DNA from: Entophlyctis helioformis
Taxonomy: Eukaryota > Chytridiomycota > Chytridiomycetes > Chytridiales > Chytriomycetaceae
DNA length: 64,000 nt
Assembly: GCA_025526915.1 (NCBI GenBank)
Contig: JAHLKH010000085.1
Location: 44,859-108,858, forward strand
Direction of reading: 5' to 3'
The notes under the pieces were generated by a model. It did not search any database. It was given only the letters and a program-made list of their open reading frames with translations, and was not told the origin of the DNA. The translations under genes and the position numbers were made by a program. Shown here one piece after another: positions 1-11,824 of the stretch; positions within the stretch are counted from its first letter, which is position 1; each line of letters begins with the position of its first letter.

Positions 1-8
1 TGGCTTGA

Positions 9-290
9 ATGACCCGCGTCGCCTGCGTGGCCGTGGCTGTGGCCGTCGGTGTACCGAATAGCAACCCGCCGCTGATCCTGCAACTGCTGCGAGACACGGG
101 TCCTGACGCAAGGCCGGATGAGAGTCGGGCTGGGGATGGCGTCAGTCTTGCAGACGTGGAGCCAGAGTAAGTGCGTCTGTCTGCAGAATGGAACGTCACG
201 CCATGCCAGGCCAGGCAGAGCTGTGTGACTCACGCCATGAGTAGTGGGTTGCTGTGCCACATCTCGCTGGTGGCAGCAGGTGCAGACGAT

Positions 291-342
<52 letters not shown>

Positions 343-1576
343 TAGACGGGCACGAGCGCCATGGCCGCGAGCCCCCCGACGACCGCAGCGTGGCCATCAA
401 CACGCGCTCAAAGATTGTGCTCAAGACCCGCAATCTGGCGCCATATCCCACGTCGTCTGCGTCCATCTCTGCCTCACCGTCGCTGCCTTCAAACGATTTG
501 CACATTGCACATACACCGACGCTGTCTACGTCGCTCGCTTCTCATCACCCTGCACCCCATCCGCCTCTTGACCAGCGGCATCAGCATCAGCAACATCACC
601 AGCCTCAGCAGTCGCCCTTACAGTCTCCCCATCCTGCCAACACAAGCGGCTCGTCCTCAAAGGGGGTCCCTGACGATGCATCCAATACCGAGCTTATTAG
701 CCAGACCATCATTGGGACTGTCATCAAGCCGCCTGACGCACTCGTTGATCTGGACGGCTCCCCGGGCCTGTTCTTTGTGTACCCAGACATTTCGGTGCGT
801 GTCCATGGCATGTACCGTCTCAAGTGCCAGCTGCTACGGCTGCCTACGTCGTAAGTGTCACTTTTCCCAGTTGCTAGCGATGTGACTGGCACAGTCTTGT
901 TGGCCATTTGACACGGAGAGGCTGATTGGGATTGTGGCGATGGCCCAGAGAGCAAGGGGTCTCCGACGTCTTGTGCGAGGTGGTGACTGAGCCGTTTCTC
1001 ATGTACCCGCCCAAGAACTATCCGGGCATGGCCGGTGAGTCCCCGTTGACTTGCTGGCTCGCTGGCTGGCTGGCTCAATCAATCTGTTCAATACTCATGA
1101 TCTCAACTGTCATCTCCCCGCTTTCCGGACCGGATGCAACGTGTACCATGGCGCGTCATCCACGTGCCAAAACACTCATGGACGCGAATCCCTCAACCCG
1201 AACAGAGTCCACACGGCTGTCCAAGTGGTTTGCGCACCAAGGCGCGTCCATCAGCTCGCGCCGCTTCTTCCCTGCCCACGACTCCCTCAACATTGATCTG
1301 CAGAATGCGTTCCGCCAATTGCCCAACCAGCACGGCCCGCATTCCATGGCCGTCGGCTCGTACAACGCATCGCACCGCCGCGCAAGTATCCATGGTTCAA
1401 GTACCGCGTCGGATACGTCGCAGCCGACTTCCGCGTCGGCGCCATCTGCTGCGTCGGATGGTCGGCCTTCGCTGACACCCACCGAGACCCTGCCGTCGCC
1501 GCTGCCGCCACTACCGCCCTCGGCATCTCGACCCTTCCATGCACATCCCAACCCGCCATTACATCGCCATAGTTAA
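9..1576 (+). CDS. Velvet-domain transcription factor (5' end outside window)
   Basis: Velvet proteins are fungal DNA-binding regulators that link development to secondary metabolism and act in the nucleus. Proposed exons are ~9-166, 215-850, 949-1034 and 1206-1576. All junctions have GT/AG ends and keep phase. Family landmarks appear in order: NPPLILQLLRD (first strand), GLLCHISLVAAGADD, LVDLDGSPGLFFVYPDISV and RVHGMYRLKCQLL, then YPGMA joined across the last intron to ESTRLSKWFAHQGASISSRR. The order matches the velvet fold. A glutamine run (from 291) and a Ser/Pro/His-rich stretch of about 130 residues interrupt the domain between two strands. The tail after the domain is Ser/Pro-rich and disordered. 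A TGA lies just before the ATG at 9, so the true start is probably in an upstream exon. Whether it is VosA-, VelB- or VeA-like cannot be decided. Confidence 0.85.
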
Positions 1577-1671
1577 TATGAGACCTGCACCACGCCACGG
1601 TTTGGTTGCAAGAATACCATGCTTTATTCTATGTGCGACAGAGGGGTGACGGTGTGAGAGAGTGACGGGTG

Positions 1672-4600
1672 CTAGAGGTTGATACGTTCGATGCTGAAAA
1701 GGGTGGGCTGCGACCGCAACTCGTAGACATACAGCTGCGAGTCGTACGTGACTGTATCGTGTGTTTCGCATCGTGCATCGTGTAAGAGGGGCAGTCAGTT
1801 GGGTGGGTTGCGTGGATGGGGCAAGGAGACAAGAGCCAGACAGGGAGGCGAGCTGCACTCACCCACGTGGATTTGGAACCGTGTCAGTGACGGGTCGATG
1901 CACGATACGTGCCGCGACACGCTCATGCCCAGGATAGGCGAAAGGTGTGAGCCCTGCATAGGGAACCACGACTCGAGTTTCTGTAGCGTGGAATCCCGCC
2001 GCCAGCGCACGTAGTGTCAGCATGCCTGCCAAAGCGAGCGACACACACACGTGGTCAGTGGAGACGCACCAACGTGTAGTTGTGTGTGCCGGCCGGTGTC
2101 GTGGTCCGCAACACGCGTATGGCGGCTAGCCTGCCACGCTGGCTGGCCACCACGGCCAGCGAGAGTTCTGGGATCCATTCAGTCATACAGAGGCCTGGCG
2201 GCATGCAGTCGTCAGTAGTATGCCCACGTGTCCCTCCCACCTCCACACGACGTGGTGAGGCGAGATGAGACAACAGGACGGCGAGCCATGGCGCGTGAGA
2301 CAACATACGTTCGAGACCGCGGTAGGCCCGGTTGGTGTCCCACCCGCACAGGATCTTGGGCACGTGGCACTCGACGGCGAGAGTGGAGCCGTTCAGGAGG
2401 TATACGTCTTCGACGGTCGTGTGCAGGATAATGTACGGCGGCAGCGGATCGACGGCCGGTGTCATGGACGTGGCCAGCTCGGTCGTCCCGTATTTACGCC
2501 GCTTGTGGGGCACTGGAGGGGTTGCCAGCGGGCTGTCCGTTTCGAGATGCTGCTGTTGCTGCTGTTGCTGCGGCAGATGCGGTGATTGCGGCGATGCAGA
2601 CTCGGGCACGGACTCAGGCGCTGTCTCGTACGACGACGATGATCCTGATGTTGCAGGTGTGCTCGCGTCGGCCGTAGAGGCACTTGCTGCTGCTGCTGAT
2701 TGAAACACTGTGGCATGTGGTGCATCTGATCCAGATCTCACTTGTACTGCGGCTGATGCACCGCCGTCGGTGTGGTCGTCCTCGTGCAAGGCGTCGCCGA
2801 TCTCCATCGCAGACGCCAAAAGAACGTCCATCCATTGCGCATACAGCCGCTCCTGCCGATCCACGTCAAAGTCAACATCGTCATCGTCGTCATCGTTGTC
2901 ATCGTCATCGTCATCGTTGTGATCGTCGTCGTCGTCGTCGTCGTCGTCATTGCTGCTGCCGCCGCTAATGCTGTCGTGATAGCCGCCAAACCCGTCAGAG
3001 TCCATATCATCGTAAGAGCCATAATCGTCATCGTCGTCGTCCAGCCCCGAATTAAAGTCCGGGAGCCCATACTCGCTCTCCATCATCTCATCAAGCGGCT
3101 GCTGTTGCGCCACCGCCGTAGCATATCCTGCCGCGTTCATCAGGACTTGAGGAGAAATACCTAACGACCTTCCCAAGACACCTTCGAGTACTGCGCAAAC
3201 GCTGCACCTTGGTTGACCTCGTCCGCCTGACCCCTTGCAGTGACAGGCGATTGCGATTGCGACTGGGATTGCGAGCTTGCCTGTTCACGCGACGGAAGGA
3301 GCCGTGACCGTTCGCGCAGGCTGGCATCGCTGGCATCCGAGTCCAGCACCGCAGAATCGCTGCCCGTATCGTCGTCGCCACTCGTCTGACCAACGCCAGT
3401 GTTGCCCAGTCCCGCTTCCATATCTGCATCCGCAGTTGCTGCTGCTGCTGCCGCTGCTTCCGCGTTTGCTCCGTCAACGACATCCTGCCATTCGCGGCGT
3501 GGGGCCGCTGCGCCAATCGCCTGCCCAGCAGCCCTCAACTCGCGTCTGGCCTGCTGTCGTCTCAGCCACGCGCGTCCCTGCGCTTCCGCATCACTGGCTG
3601 CCGCAGCCTCTCCAGGTGTAGCGCCGACCAGGCTCTGATAAAGTCGGTTGAGGAACGGGAGTGCTTCCTGGAACGACGGATGACCACCCGCGGCTGCGGA
3701 CGTGCGGTCACGGTCAAACGGGTTGAACGATATGCGTGCCGGATGTGTCCATATCTCGTGTGCATGGTGAAGGCGTCGGATATCTGCTGTGCGGATTGCT
3801 TTGCATGACCAGTTCCTGCGCGCCAGTGCGTGAGTGGACGGATAAGCGGATGAGTGGGAGAGGATACACGCAGCATACCAGTCTGAGCCGATCTTGCTGT
3901 GGAGAACGGTCTCGCCGGTACGCACGGACCATACTCTGCACGTGTTGTCTGTGCCAAGGAGATGCGTTAGGTCGCGTCGTGTGTGGGCTGAAAGGTGAGG
4001 CAGGAATGGACGCACCGATCGAGCAGGAGATCAGATGGTGCCCGTCAGGAGTAAAGTCGATGTACGGGATATTGTTGGTATGGCCGACCAAGTCGCGTTG
4101 GTCAACACCGCCCAGCGGATGTCCTGTAGCCTCTCTCGGTCGTTGATCCAGGCCACGATCGTCGTTGATGTTGGCATCATCGGCCACTGTTGCCGCATCG
4201 CCTGCTAACCCATCCGGCATGGCGTCCGACTGCAGATCCATTGCAGTCACGCTCTGCACCAAAGAGTGGTGACGGTCACCGGTAGATGAAAGTGACGAGC
4301 TGGACGACTCGACAGCAGCCAGATGATACACGCGCACGATATGCGCGTTGGACGAAACGGCCAGCAGCCGGCCCGGCCCATGCAGCGCACATCCCCATGC
4401 CGAGTCCTGGGTCCTATGGCATCACCGTCAGTCAGACCAAGTCCGGCCGCAACGACTGCCCACGCGCAGAGAGCGAGGCTCACAGCAGACAGATCGGTGG
4501 CCGCGAGAGGTGGGCCGTGTAAAACAGCCGGACGTTGCCGTTGTCGTCGACAGACACCAGCATCTCTTCCGTGCCAAGCTGGCCAACACGGATGGCGTTG

Positions 4601-5098
4601 ATGGCTGCTCCCTGCCGCCGCGTCCAGTCAGCGGCCAAGTCGTTCATGGTCAAGCCAGATCCGTCGTCGGTCAGCTACTGATGGAGCTATGGGTGGAAAG
4701 AGAGAGACACACCGTGCGGGTTTGCAGGACGGTGAGCGGCGGGTCGCTGTACGCTGGCGACGGGCCGCCAGCCACTTCGAACACATGGATGGAGTCGTCA
4801 AGGGCCAGGAACGCTTTGGACGGGTCCTGCCCACTCACAGCGAGCAGGTTCATGCGCTGGCCGTGGTGTCAGTGACTGAACGGGTGTGTGTGCGTGCGAT
4901 GGTGGATCGGCGCATGCCACGGAGAGCGTACCCACGGCCGAGCGTTGTTCAAGCCGGGCAGCGGCCAGGCCTCGGTCACGGCGGCGACCCGCAGCGGCCG
5001 CACGTCGTTGTCGCTGTCGCTGATGCTGTTGCTGCCTGCGTCGTGCATTCGCAGATGCGTGGCAAACAGCGCAACCGTTGAGAGTCGGGCTCTGATTC
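1672..5098 (-). CDS. CRT10-like WD-repeat protein
   Basis: CRT10 proteins were described in yeast as affecting transcription of ribonucleotide reductase genes. At least seven exons can be followed on the minus strand. In order they carry LPGLNNARPW (~4933-4980), MNLLAVSGQDPSKAFLALDD (~4795-4855), MLVSVDDNGNVRLFYTAHL (~4510-4570), SAWGCALHGPGRLLAVSSNA (~4340-4400), LVGHTNNIPYIDFTPDGHHL (~4040-4100) and CRVWSVRTGETVLHSKIGSD (~3890-3945). A very acidic, low-complexity middle (Asp runs at ~2880-2960, Gln run at ~2550) follows, then IPELSLAVVASQRGRLAAIR (~2110-2170). The last exon ends in SQPTLFSIERINL and TAG at 1672-1674. The NNIP and SAWG motifs and the 'IPEL..VVASQ.GR' C-terminus are typical of CRT10. 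The 5' end is not resolved: no in-frame ATG is seen before a stop near 5163. The gene converges on the velvet gene with 95 bp between stops. Confidence 0.72.
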
Positions 5099-5650
5099 GC
5101 AGGCTTGAGAATTGGGCTCTGATTGGCCTGCGCGGTGGTGCTGCAGTGCGGTGTGACTCTCAGCAGCAACACCACTGGCAAGACTGCCCTCTGCAGGCTG
5201 TCAGGCACGGCACTCGCATCGTTGCATGCATCTGAGAATCGCACAGACTGCCGCGATGGTCGGGTTGGCCAAGTGCTTTCCACGAGATCCACAACTCGAT
5301 CCACGAATCGCAAGTGACGAGCACAAGATGCCATGTGGACACACACAGAGAGAGCTGCTCTGCGGAAGCGAATGTGACTGTGACTCACTCTGCATGCCGC
5401 CGATGGCTGACGGGCGGTAGACGGGCAACGGGCGGACAACGGGCGGACGACGATCTCTCGGAATACCGGCCATTGGCTCGCACAAGTTCCGGCGTTGGCC
5501 AAGTTCCGATGAGAGCCAAGCAGGCAAAATGCCGCGCTCTGCTGTTCCGATGCGGCTGAACATTGGACAGCGTGCTCGCAGACACCTGGCAGAGCATAAA
5601 ACAGCGTCGGATCCTGCGAGCGCACCATCGTCACTCGGTCCAACATCCAC

Positions 5651-7555
5651 ATGCAGCCATACGACTTTACTTGGATCTTTGTGCTCACGCTGCTCTTTGC
5701 GCTCTTTGACGCATACGGCATTGGTGCGTCCCATGCTTGGCATCGCGGCGGTCTGCATCCTAGCATGCCTGCCTGCCTGCATCCCTGCTTGCCATTCCTT
5801 GAGCTCGCAGTCGCGTGTGCCAGTGGACTCTGCCTTGTGTGACTGACACGACCGCATCTCATGCTGCCCATCCATGCTGCCCATCCCATGCTGCCCATCC
5901 ACGCTGCCCATCCTGCAGGTGCCAACGATGTCGCCAACTCGTTTGCCACGTCGGTCGGCTCTCGCTCGCTCACGCTCTTCCAGGCCGTCATGATTGCTCT
6001 GGTCACCGAGGCAGCCGGCGCCATCCTCCTTGGTGCGTCGACAACCGACACCATCCGCTCCAACATCATCCGCGTCGATCTCTTCAAGGACCGGCCGGAG
6101 CTGCTCATGGAGGGATTCATGTGCGCTCTGATCTCGTCGTCGACGTGGCTCATGTACGCGACGTACATGGGATGGCCCGTGTCGTGCACGCACTCGATTG
6201 TCGGCGCACTCACGGGTGTCGGCATCTCGGCGTTTGGCTTTGGCGCGATCGACTGGACGTTCAACGGCATGGGCAAGATCATTGTGTCGTGGTTCACGTC
6301 GCCCATCGTTGCCGGCGTGGTTGCGGCGGCCGTGTTCCTCAGCACCAAGACCATCATCTTCCGATCCAAGAACCCGCTGCGAGCCGGCATGTACCTTGCG
6401 CCGTGGTACTTTGCATTCACGCTCTCGATCATGTTCTTCTACGTGGGACTCAAGAACGGCAAGTGGAAGCCTGTGGACGTGGAGCTCAACTGGGTTCGCG
6501 GCTGGAGCCTCAAGTCGACACGGTGGAACGAGATTCTCATTCCGACGGCCACCATCTTCTGCGGCGTGCTGCTGATTGGATACACGATGATCACGCCGTA
6601 CTTTATCCGTCTGCTTGAGAATGAGGAGGATCTGCGGTGGTACCATGCGACGTACATCTGGTTCGTGCCGACGCAACCCAAGAACGAGAACCTTGCACGC
6701 AGCCTCGCACAGACATTCACACCCGACGATCTGGCCAAGACGGCCGGCCAGGCATCCAACATCACGATTGTGGCAGTTGGAGGCAACCACGGCGACCACG
6801 AGCACATGCCGCTCGGCTGCAACCACTGCGCCACCACGCAAAAGACCGACACCAAGGCGGCCGCGGCTGTCGAGACGAGCCACATGGACCGGCCGTTTGA
6901 CATCAAGGGAGCGATGGACCGCACGCGGGCCAAGATCCAGATGCTGCTGCACAACTCGCTGTTTGCAGATGTGGCATCGGCGCAGTCGGCCAACGCCCAG
7001 GCCACGCACGATGCCGCCATCCGCTACGACAACAAGGTCGAGTATCTCTTTTCGATGCTGCAGGTGTTCACGGCGGCGTTTGCAGCGTTTGCGCACGGCT
7101 CCAACGACATTGCCAATGCGACGGGTCCGCTCACGGGAGTGTATGATATTTGGGTGACGGGCAAGACGCCGGGATCCAAGGTGGACGTGCAGGTGTGGAT
7201 CCTGGTCATCAGCGCGATCGCACTGGACTTTGGGCTTGCGCTGTACGGCTACAACATCATGCGCACGCTTGGCAACAACCTGACGTTCCACTCGCCCATG
7301 CGCGGGTTTGCGATTGAGTTTGGCACGGCGCTGACGGTTGTCACGGGATCGTTCATGGGCGTGCCGCTTGCCACGACGCACTGTGTGACGGGAGCGACGG
7401 TGGCGATTGGACTGTGCAACGGCACGCTCAAGGCGGTCAACTGGCGCATGATGTCGTGGTGTCTGTTCAGCTGGCTGTTCACGGTGCCGTTTGTGAGCGG
7501 GTTTGCAGGACTGCTGTACGCGCTGCTCACACGCGGCGGATCCTTCTCGTACTGA
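5651..7555 (+). CDS. PHO89: Sodium-dependent phosphate symporter, PHO-4/PiT (SLC20) family
   Basis: This is a plasma-membrane Na+:inorganic phosphate symporter. It has two exons, 5651-5723 and 5919-7555 (569 aa). The 195-bp intron splits the first family signature, so IG joins to ANDVANSFATSVGSRSLT. The second signature, GSNDIANATGPLTG, is at ~7097-7138. The two homologous halves, several hydrophobic segments in each half and a large hydrophilic loop (~6700-7010, His-rich near 6790-6840) fit PiT transporters. The reading frame is intact over 1.6 kb, unlike many neighbours. It is divergent from the CRT10-like gene with a ~550-bp intergenic region. The intron holds repeats of a 'ccatgctgcc' type. 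PHO89 versus another fungal PiT paralogue cannot be separated by sequence alone, but the family is certain. Confidence 0.93.
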
Positions 7556-7876
7556 ATGAACCTGAATGAGCATCTGACTGAATGAGGTGCCTGTGACTAG
7601 ATGAGTGCGGTGGCTTCGCAGTGAAGCACAGAGTGGCAACGACAGCAGCTGTGTGGGTGATACTGGATGACGGTTGTTGAGACTGACAGAGAGATGGAGA
7701 GAGAGTGGCAGACGCGATGGGTGGCCAGGCAACGCAGCATCGTTGATCTCGAATGCGATGCAGCGACAAGCAAGATGGCAACGAAAAGCAAGCAACGACA
7801 AGCAAGCAAGCAGCGACAACCAAAACAAGCAAGAACAGCATGCAAGGAATATGGTGTCCCAGTGGGGAAAACGGGA
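7556..7876. other. Intergenic: PHO89 3' flank up to the LTR
   Basis: No gene is seen. The stretch has short AAGC/CAAG-type direct repeats at ~7785-7835. Its last bases (ggga at 7873-7876) form the left target-site duplication of the retrotransposon. Confidence 0.5.
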
Positions 7877-8149
7877 TGTGGCGGCTGCTCGTGCGGTGTC
7901 ACTCAGCAAGGCTGGTTGCGAAGTCACTTCATTATGGGTCTGGTGCACATACCTGCTCGTGCGGTGTCACTCAGCAAGGCTGGTTGCGAAGTGACGAGCA
8001 CGAGCGCGAAGGACGGGACCGCTATTTATAGAGGTCCCAGATCTGACAGAAGCTCCTTTGAAAGATCCAGAATGTTCCCAGATGTGGCCGTGCACCGCGT
8101 CTGCAGCGTGTTGCCGGCGGAAACTGGGTCATCCTGCTGACCCGTAACA
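7877..8149 (-). repeat. 3' LTR of the Ty3/gypsy element
   Basis: Pairs with 13204-13476 at the same length of 273 bp. Inside it a ~40-bp sequence beginning ctgctcgtgcggtgtcactc occurs twice (7885-7924 and ~7950-7992), separated by ~26 bp. On the minus strand a TATAAATA box lies at ~8026-8033. Confidence 0.95.
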
Positions 8150-8161
8150 TTCCTCCCTTCC
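8150..8161 (-). promoter_or_regulatory. Polypurine tract of the retrotransposon
   Basis: The minus strand reads GGAAGGGAGGAA directly before the TGTTACGG start of the 3' LTR. This is the expected position and composition for the plus-strand DNA primer. It overlaps the end of the pol frame. Confidence 0.8.
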
Positions 8162-11100
8162 TAGAGGGCACCGCGCCCCTGTACCGATTGCTTTGGCCTT
8201 GGGTGAGCGCGTTGCACAATGGGAACGCCGCGCGTGTCGTGCTGAATGCCTGATGTCGATGCTGCTGGTGTCGCGATGCGTGGCGGTGCGGCTACTGCTG
8301 CTGGAACCGGCGTGAGCGGCTGATTGGACGATCCTCCATAGAACACGTCCGTCTGCGGGCTGTAGTATGGCGCGAGGTGGTCGCCGTTGACAAGATTCTC
8401 GAGCATGGATCCGTTGGCGCGCATCAGACGGTACGTGTCGTTGGGGCAGACCTCCTGCACGATGTATGGTCCGGTCCAGGACAGCTCGAACTTGGTCTGG
8501 TCGTGATGCTTCTGCTTGACGTACTCGCCCACGACAAACCGATCTGCTTGCACCGTGTGCGTCGTGTTGTAGCGCTCCTCCATGCGTTTGGCCTGAGCCT
8601 GCGATCGCACGTACGCGGCCTGGGCGCGCGAGTCCGACCTCGTCGAGACTGCGGGCGGTCCAGGCGGCCATGTCCTGCCAGTCCTTGGGATCGTACTCGT
8701 GCGGCAGGCTGTCGTCTCCAAGTAGGCGCGGCTCGACCCCAAACAGCAGGTAGAACGGCGAGTAGCCCGTGACCTCGTGGCGCCGCGTGCGCAGCGCGAG
8801 CAGAGCCTGTGGCACGTACTTGTCCCAGCGCTCGGGCGATCCGGCGCACAGCTTGGTGAGAATGGCGTTCAGCGACCGGTGCATGCGCTCGACGGCTCCA
8901 TTCGTGCGCGGATGGTACGGCGTCGACGGCAGGTGGTTGGTTGCTTGCAGCTTGAGATACTCGCGCAGGCCGTCGTTGGTGAACACGTTCGCGCGATCCG
9001 TGATAATCTCGCGTGGTGCACCAAACTGGCACAAAATCTCCTCGTAAATGAACTTGGCGGCGGTCGTGGCGTCGCGGTTGGGATACGCCTTGGCCACCAC
9101 CCAGCGTGTGGCGTAGTCGATCGCGGTGAACAGCTGCGTGTTGCCGTCGGCCGTCGCTGGCAGGTCCTGCACAATATCCACCCCCCACCTCTCAAAGGGC
9201 AGCGCGGCGGGCTCGAGCGGGTGTAGCGGGTTGCGAAACCGACGGCGCTGGCGTCTCGTTGCAGCTGACAGACCGAGCAGCGGCGCACAAACTCGATCAG
9301 CTCAGCCTCCATGTTGGGCCACCAGTAGCGCGTCTGCAGCACGCCATACAGCGAGGCGGCTCCCATGTGGCCGAGCGTGCGGTGGAACTTGTCCATGATG
9401 GCGTTGCGCTCCGTAGATACAATGAATGGCACCACAAACTCCTTGCCGTTGACCGTGACCCGTCGGTGCAGAGTGTCGTCACGCAGCACAAACAGGCGGT
9501 TCTGCTGCGAGATCAGAGCAGTATGGTGCGGCGACAGACCGGGCGGCACCGTGTTGTTGAGCTTGAACTGGATCGCGTGCGTCGGCCAATCGCGCTCTGA
9601 ATCCAGCTGTGGCGGGGCGGCTGGTGCGGCTTCCAATGGGTGCAGCTGAACAGCGTCTGCGCGAATGCCATACGGATCAGCATCAATGATCGGAACCGCG
9701 GGCTCGGGCAGATCGGTGCGGCGGGACGGCGCGTCTGCAGGCTGCCACTTGCCAGGCGTGTACTCCAGTGACGGCCCATATGCTCAAACTCCACTGCCAA
9801 CCCCACTGGCGCGGCCCAGGTCGATTCAGCCCCTTCAGCCACGTCAGCGGCTGGTGATCCGTGTGCACAATCGTGCGGACGCCATCCACATAGCAACGCC
9901 AAGTGCGCAGTGCATGAATCACAGCCATTGCCTCACGCTCGGTCGCCGAGTAGTTGCGTTCCGCCGGCGACAGCTTGTGCGACAAGAACGCGATCGGCTG
10001 GTGGCCCTGCCCGTGATCCTGCGAGAGCACCCGCCGACGGCGTCCTGGCTGGCGTCCGTCCAGATGTGCATCGGCTTGGAAAAGTCCGGCGCGGCGCAGA
10101 CGGGCGCCGAGACGAGCGCGTCCTTGAGCGCCTGGAACGCCGCCATCTCGTCCGGCCCATGCGAACGGCACGTCCTTGCGCGTCAGCCGGTTGAGCGGGA
10201 TGGCAATGCGGCCGTAGTCGCGCACAAACCGGCGGTAGTAGTTGCAAGGCCCATGAATGACTGCAACTGCACAAGCGACTCCGGAACGGGCCAGCTGGCG
10301 ATCGCCTCCAGCTTGCGCGGATCCGGCCGAATGCCCGCGGCTGACACCAGGTGGCCGCAGTACTCGACCTTGTCCAAGCCGAACCGGCACTTCTTGGCGT
10401 TGGCGACCAGCCCGTACTTGGCCAGCCGCTCAAACACCAACCGGACGCGCCGCTGCAGCTCCTCGTCGTCCGGCGCATAGATGAGAATGTCGTCCAGATA
10501 CACGACGCAAATCTCATCCACGAGACCTACGATTCATCATGCGCTGGTAGGTCGCGGGGGCGTTGCGCAGGCCGAATGGCATCGCCAGATACTCGAACTG
10601 GCCGTACCGCGTGTTGAACGCCGTATACTGGATCGAGTCCTCCGCCATGGGCACCTGCTGATAGCCAGACTGCATGTCCAGCACGGCGAAACGGCGCATG
10701 CCATGCAGCCGATCCAGGTTGTCGTCGATCCTCGGCAGGCCTGTCGCATCCGCCTTGGTCTGCTGGTTGAGTGCGCGGTAGTCGACGCACATGCGCAGCG
10801 TGCCGTCCTTCTTCTTGACAAATAGGATCGGCAGTGACCACGGGCTGCTGCTGGGGCGGATGACGCCAGCCTCCAGCAGCGCGATCAGCTGCTTGCGAAC
10901 CTCGTCCAGCTCGCGCGGGCTCATCCGGTACGCTTGCCGCTTGACCGGCGTGTGGTCCAGCAGCTCGATCCGGTGCACGCCGTGCTCGCCCAGCTGGGCC
11001 AGCTCCTTGGAGATCTTGAGCTTGCTGCCAGCGGGCGGCAGGACGCCGGGAAACTCCTTGCGCAGCGTCTCCACCCACTCGGGGAACGAGCCATCCTCCT

Positions 11101-11824
11101 CGGGCGTGGCGGCCAGCTCGAACAGGCTGACGGCCCACTCGATCTCGCCGCGCTTGTTGGCCTGCTTGAACTGATCATATGACATCAGTTCAACGGCGCT
11201 GGCGGCGAGCGACGCGGCCGGCGAGCTTGGCTTGGACTCGGCCATCGTGACCGGGCCGCGCGGCGTGTTGGCGACGAGTTGGCCGTCCTCGCCGAAGCTC
11301 CACTCTGCCTTGACGGCCTCGAGCCACGGCAGGCCCAACACGAGGTCGTGGTGCTTGTCGATCGGCGCCACGAACGCGTTGAGGTGGCCCAGCGACTGGC
11401 CGTCGCGAGTCTGCAGACTGAACTCGCAGAACTCGGTCAGCGTGATGTCGTCCGACCCGTCGCCCAGGCGTAGCGGCACGCCGTGTGGCAGCTTGTGCGT
11501 CTTGACCAGCCCCAGGTCGGCCAGCTGGCGATACAGACGCAGGCCGACAAAGTTGGCGCCGGCACCCGAGTCGCCCAGTGCAGTGGCTGGCACTGAGCCA
11601 ATGGATACCGCGAAACGACGGAGCGGACGAGCCGACGGTGCAAAGTCGAGCTTGAAGAGCGGGGTGCTGGGGCGGCCAGCAACAGCGTCAGCAAACGAGC
11701 GCTTGGGCAGCGGTGCCGGCGGGCATGACGGTTTTGGGCTAGGCTGTGCAGATACCGGACATGGTAGTGGGATCTCGTTGATATTGCCTTCATTCGCATC
11801 ACGAGCACTACCATGCCGGCCCCG
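8161..11824 (-). pseudogene. pol: Retrotransposon Pol (PR-RT-RH-IN), frame-broken
   Basis: pol continues in the gag frame after the TGA. Protease has ALGDSGAGANFVG (~11540-11590). Reverse transcriptase has LPILFVKKKDGTLRMCVDYR (~10790-10850), MPFGLRNAPATYQRMM (~10535-10585) and YLDDILIYA (~10480-10505). RNase H has FSKPMHIWTDASQDAVGG and YSATEREAMAVIHALRTW. Integrase has the HHCC finger (FHRTLGHMG ... CSVCQ, ~9270-9390) and core FTAIDYATRWV, EIITDRANVFTN and PRTNGAVERMH (~8890-9140). The protein changes frame near 10525, 10245, 10155, 10025, ~9770, ~9220 and ~8645, each by what looks like one base. The last frame ends QSVQGRGAL at the PPT. The breaks may be decay or assembly error. Confidence 0.88.

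Noticed and set aside
4798..6432. 544-codon minus-strand frame
   Set aside because: Overlaps the PHO89 exon and intron and the CRT10 5' end in a different frame; composition is shadow-like.
5201..7948. 915-codon open frame on the minus strand opposite PHO89
   Set aside because: It mirrors the GC-rich third positions of PHO89, has no recognisable domain and is Arg/His-rich as expected of an antisense shadow.
8161..11824. Copia-type element
   Set aside because: Integrase follows RNase H and the integrase has HHCC plus gypsy-type GPY-like spacing; copia has integrase before RT.
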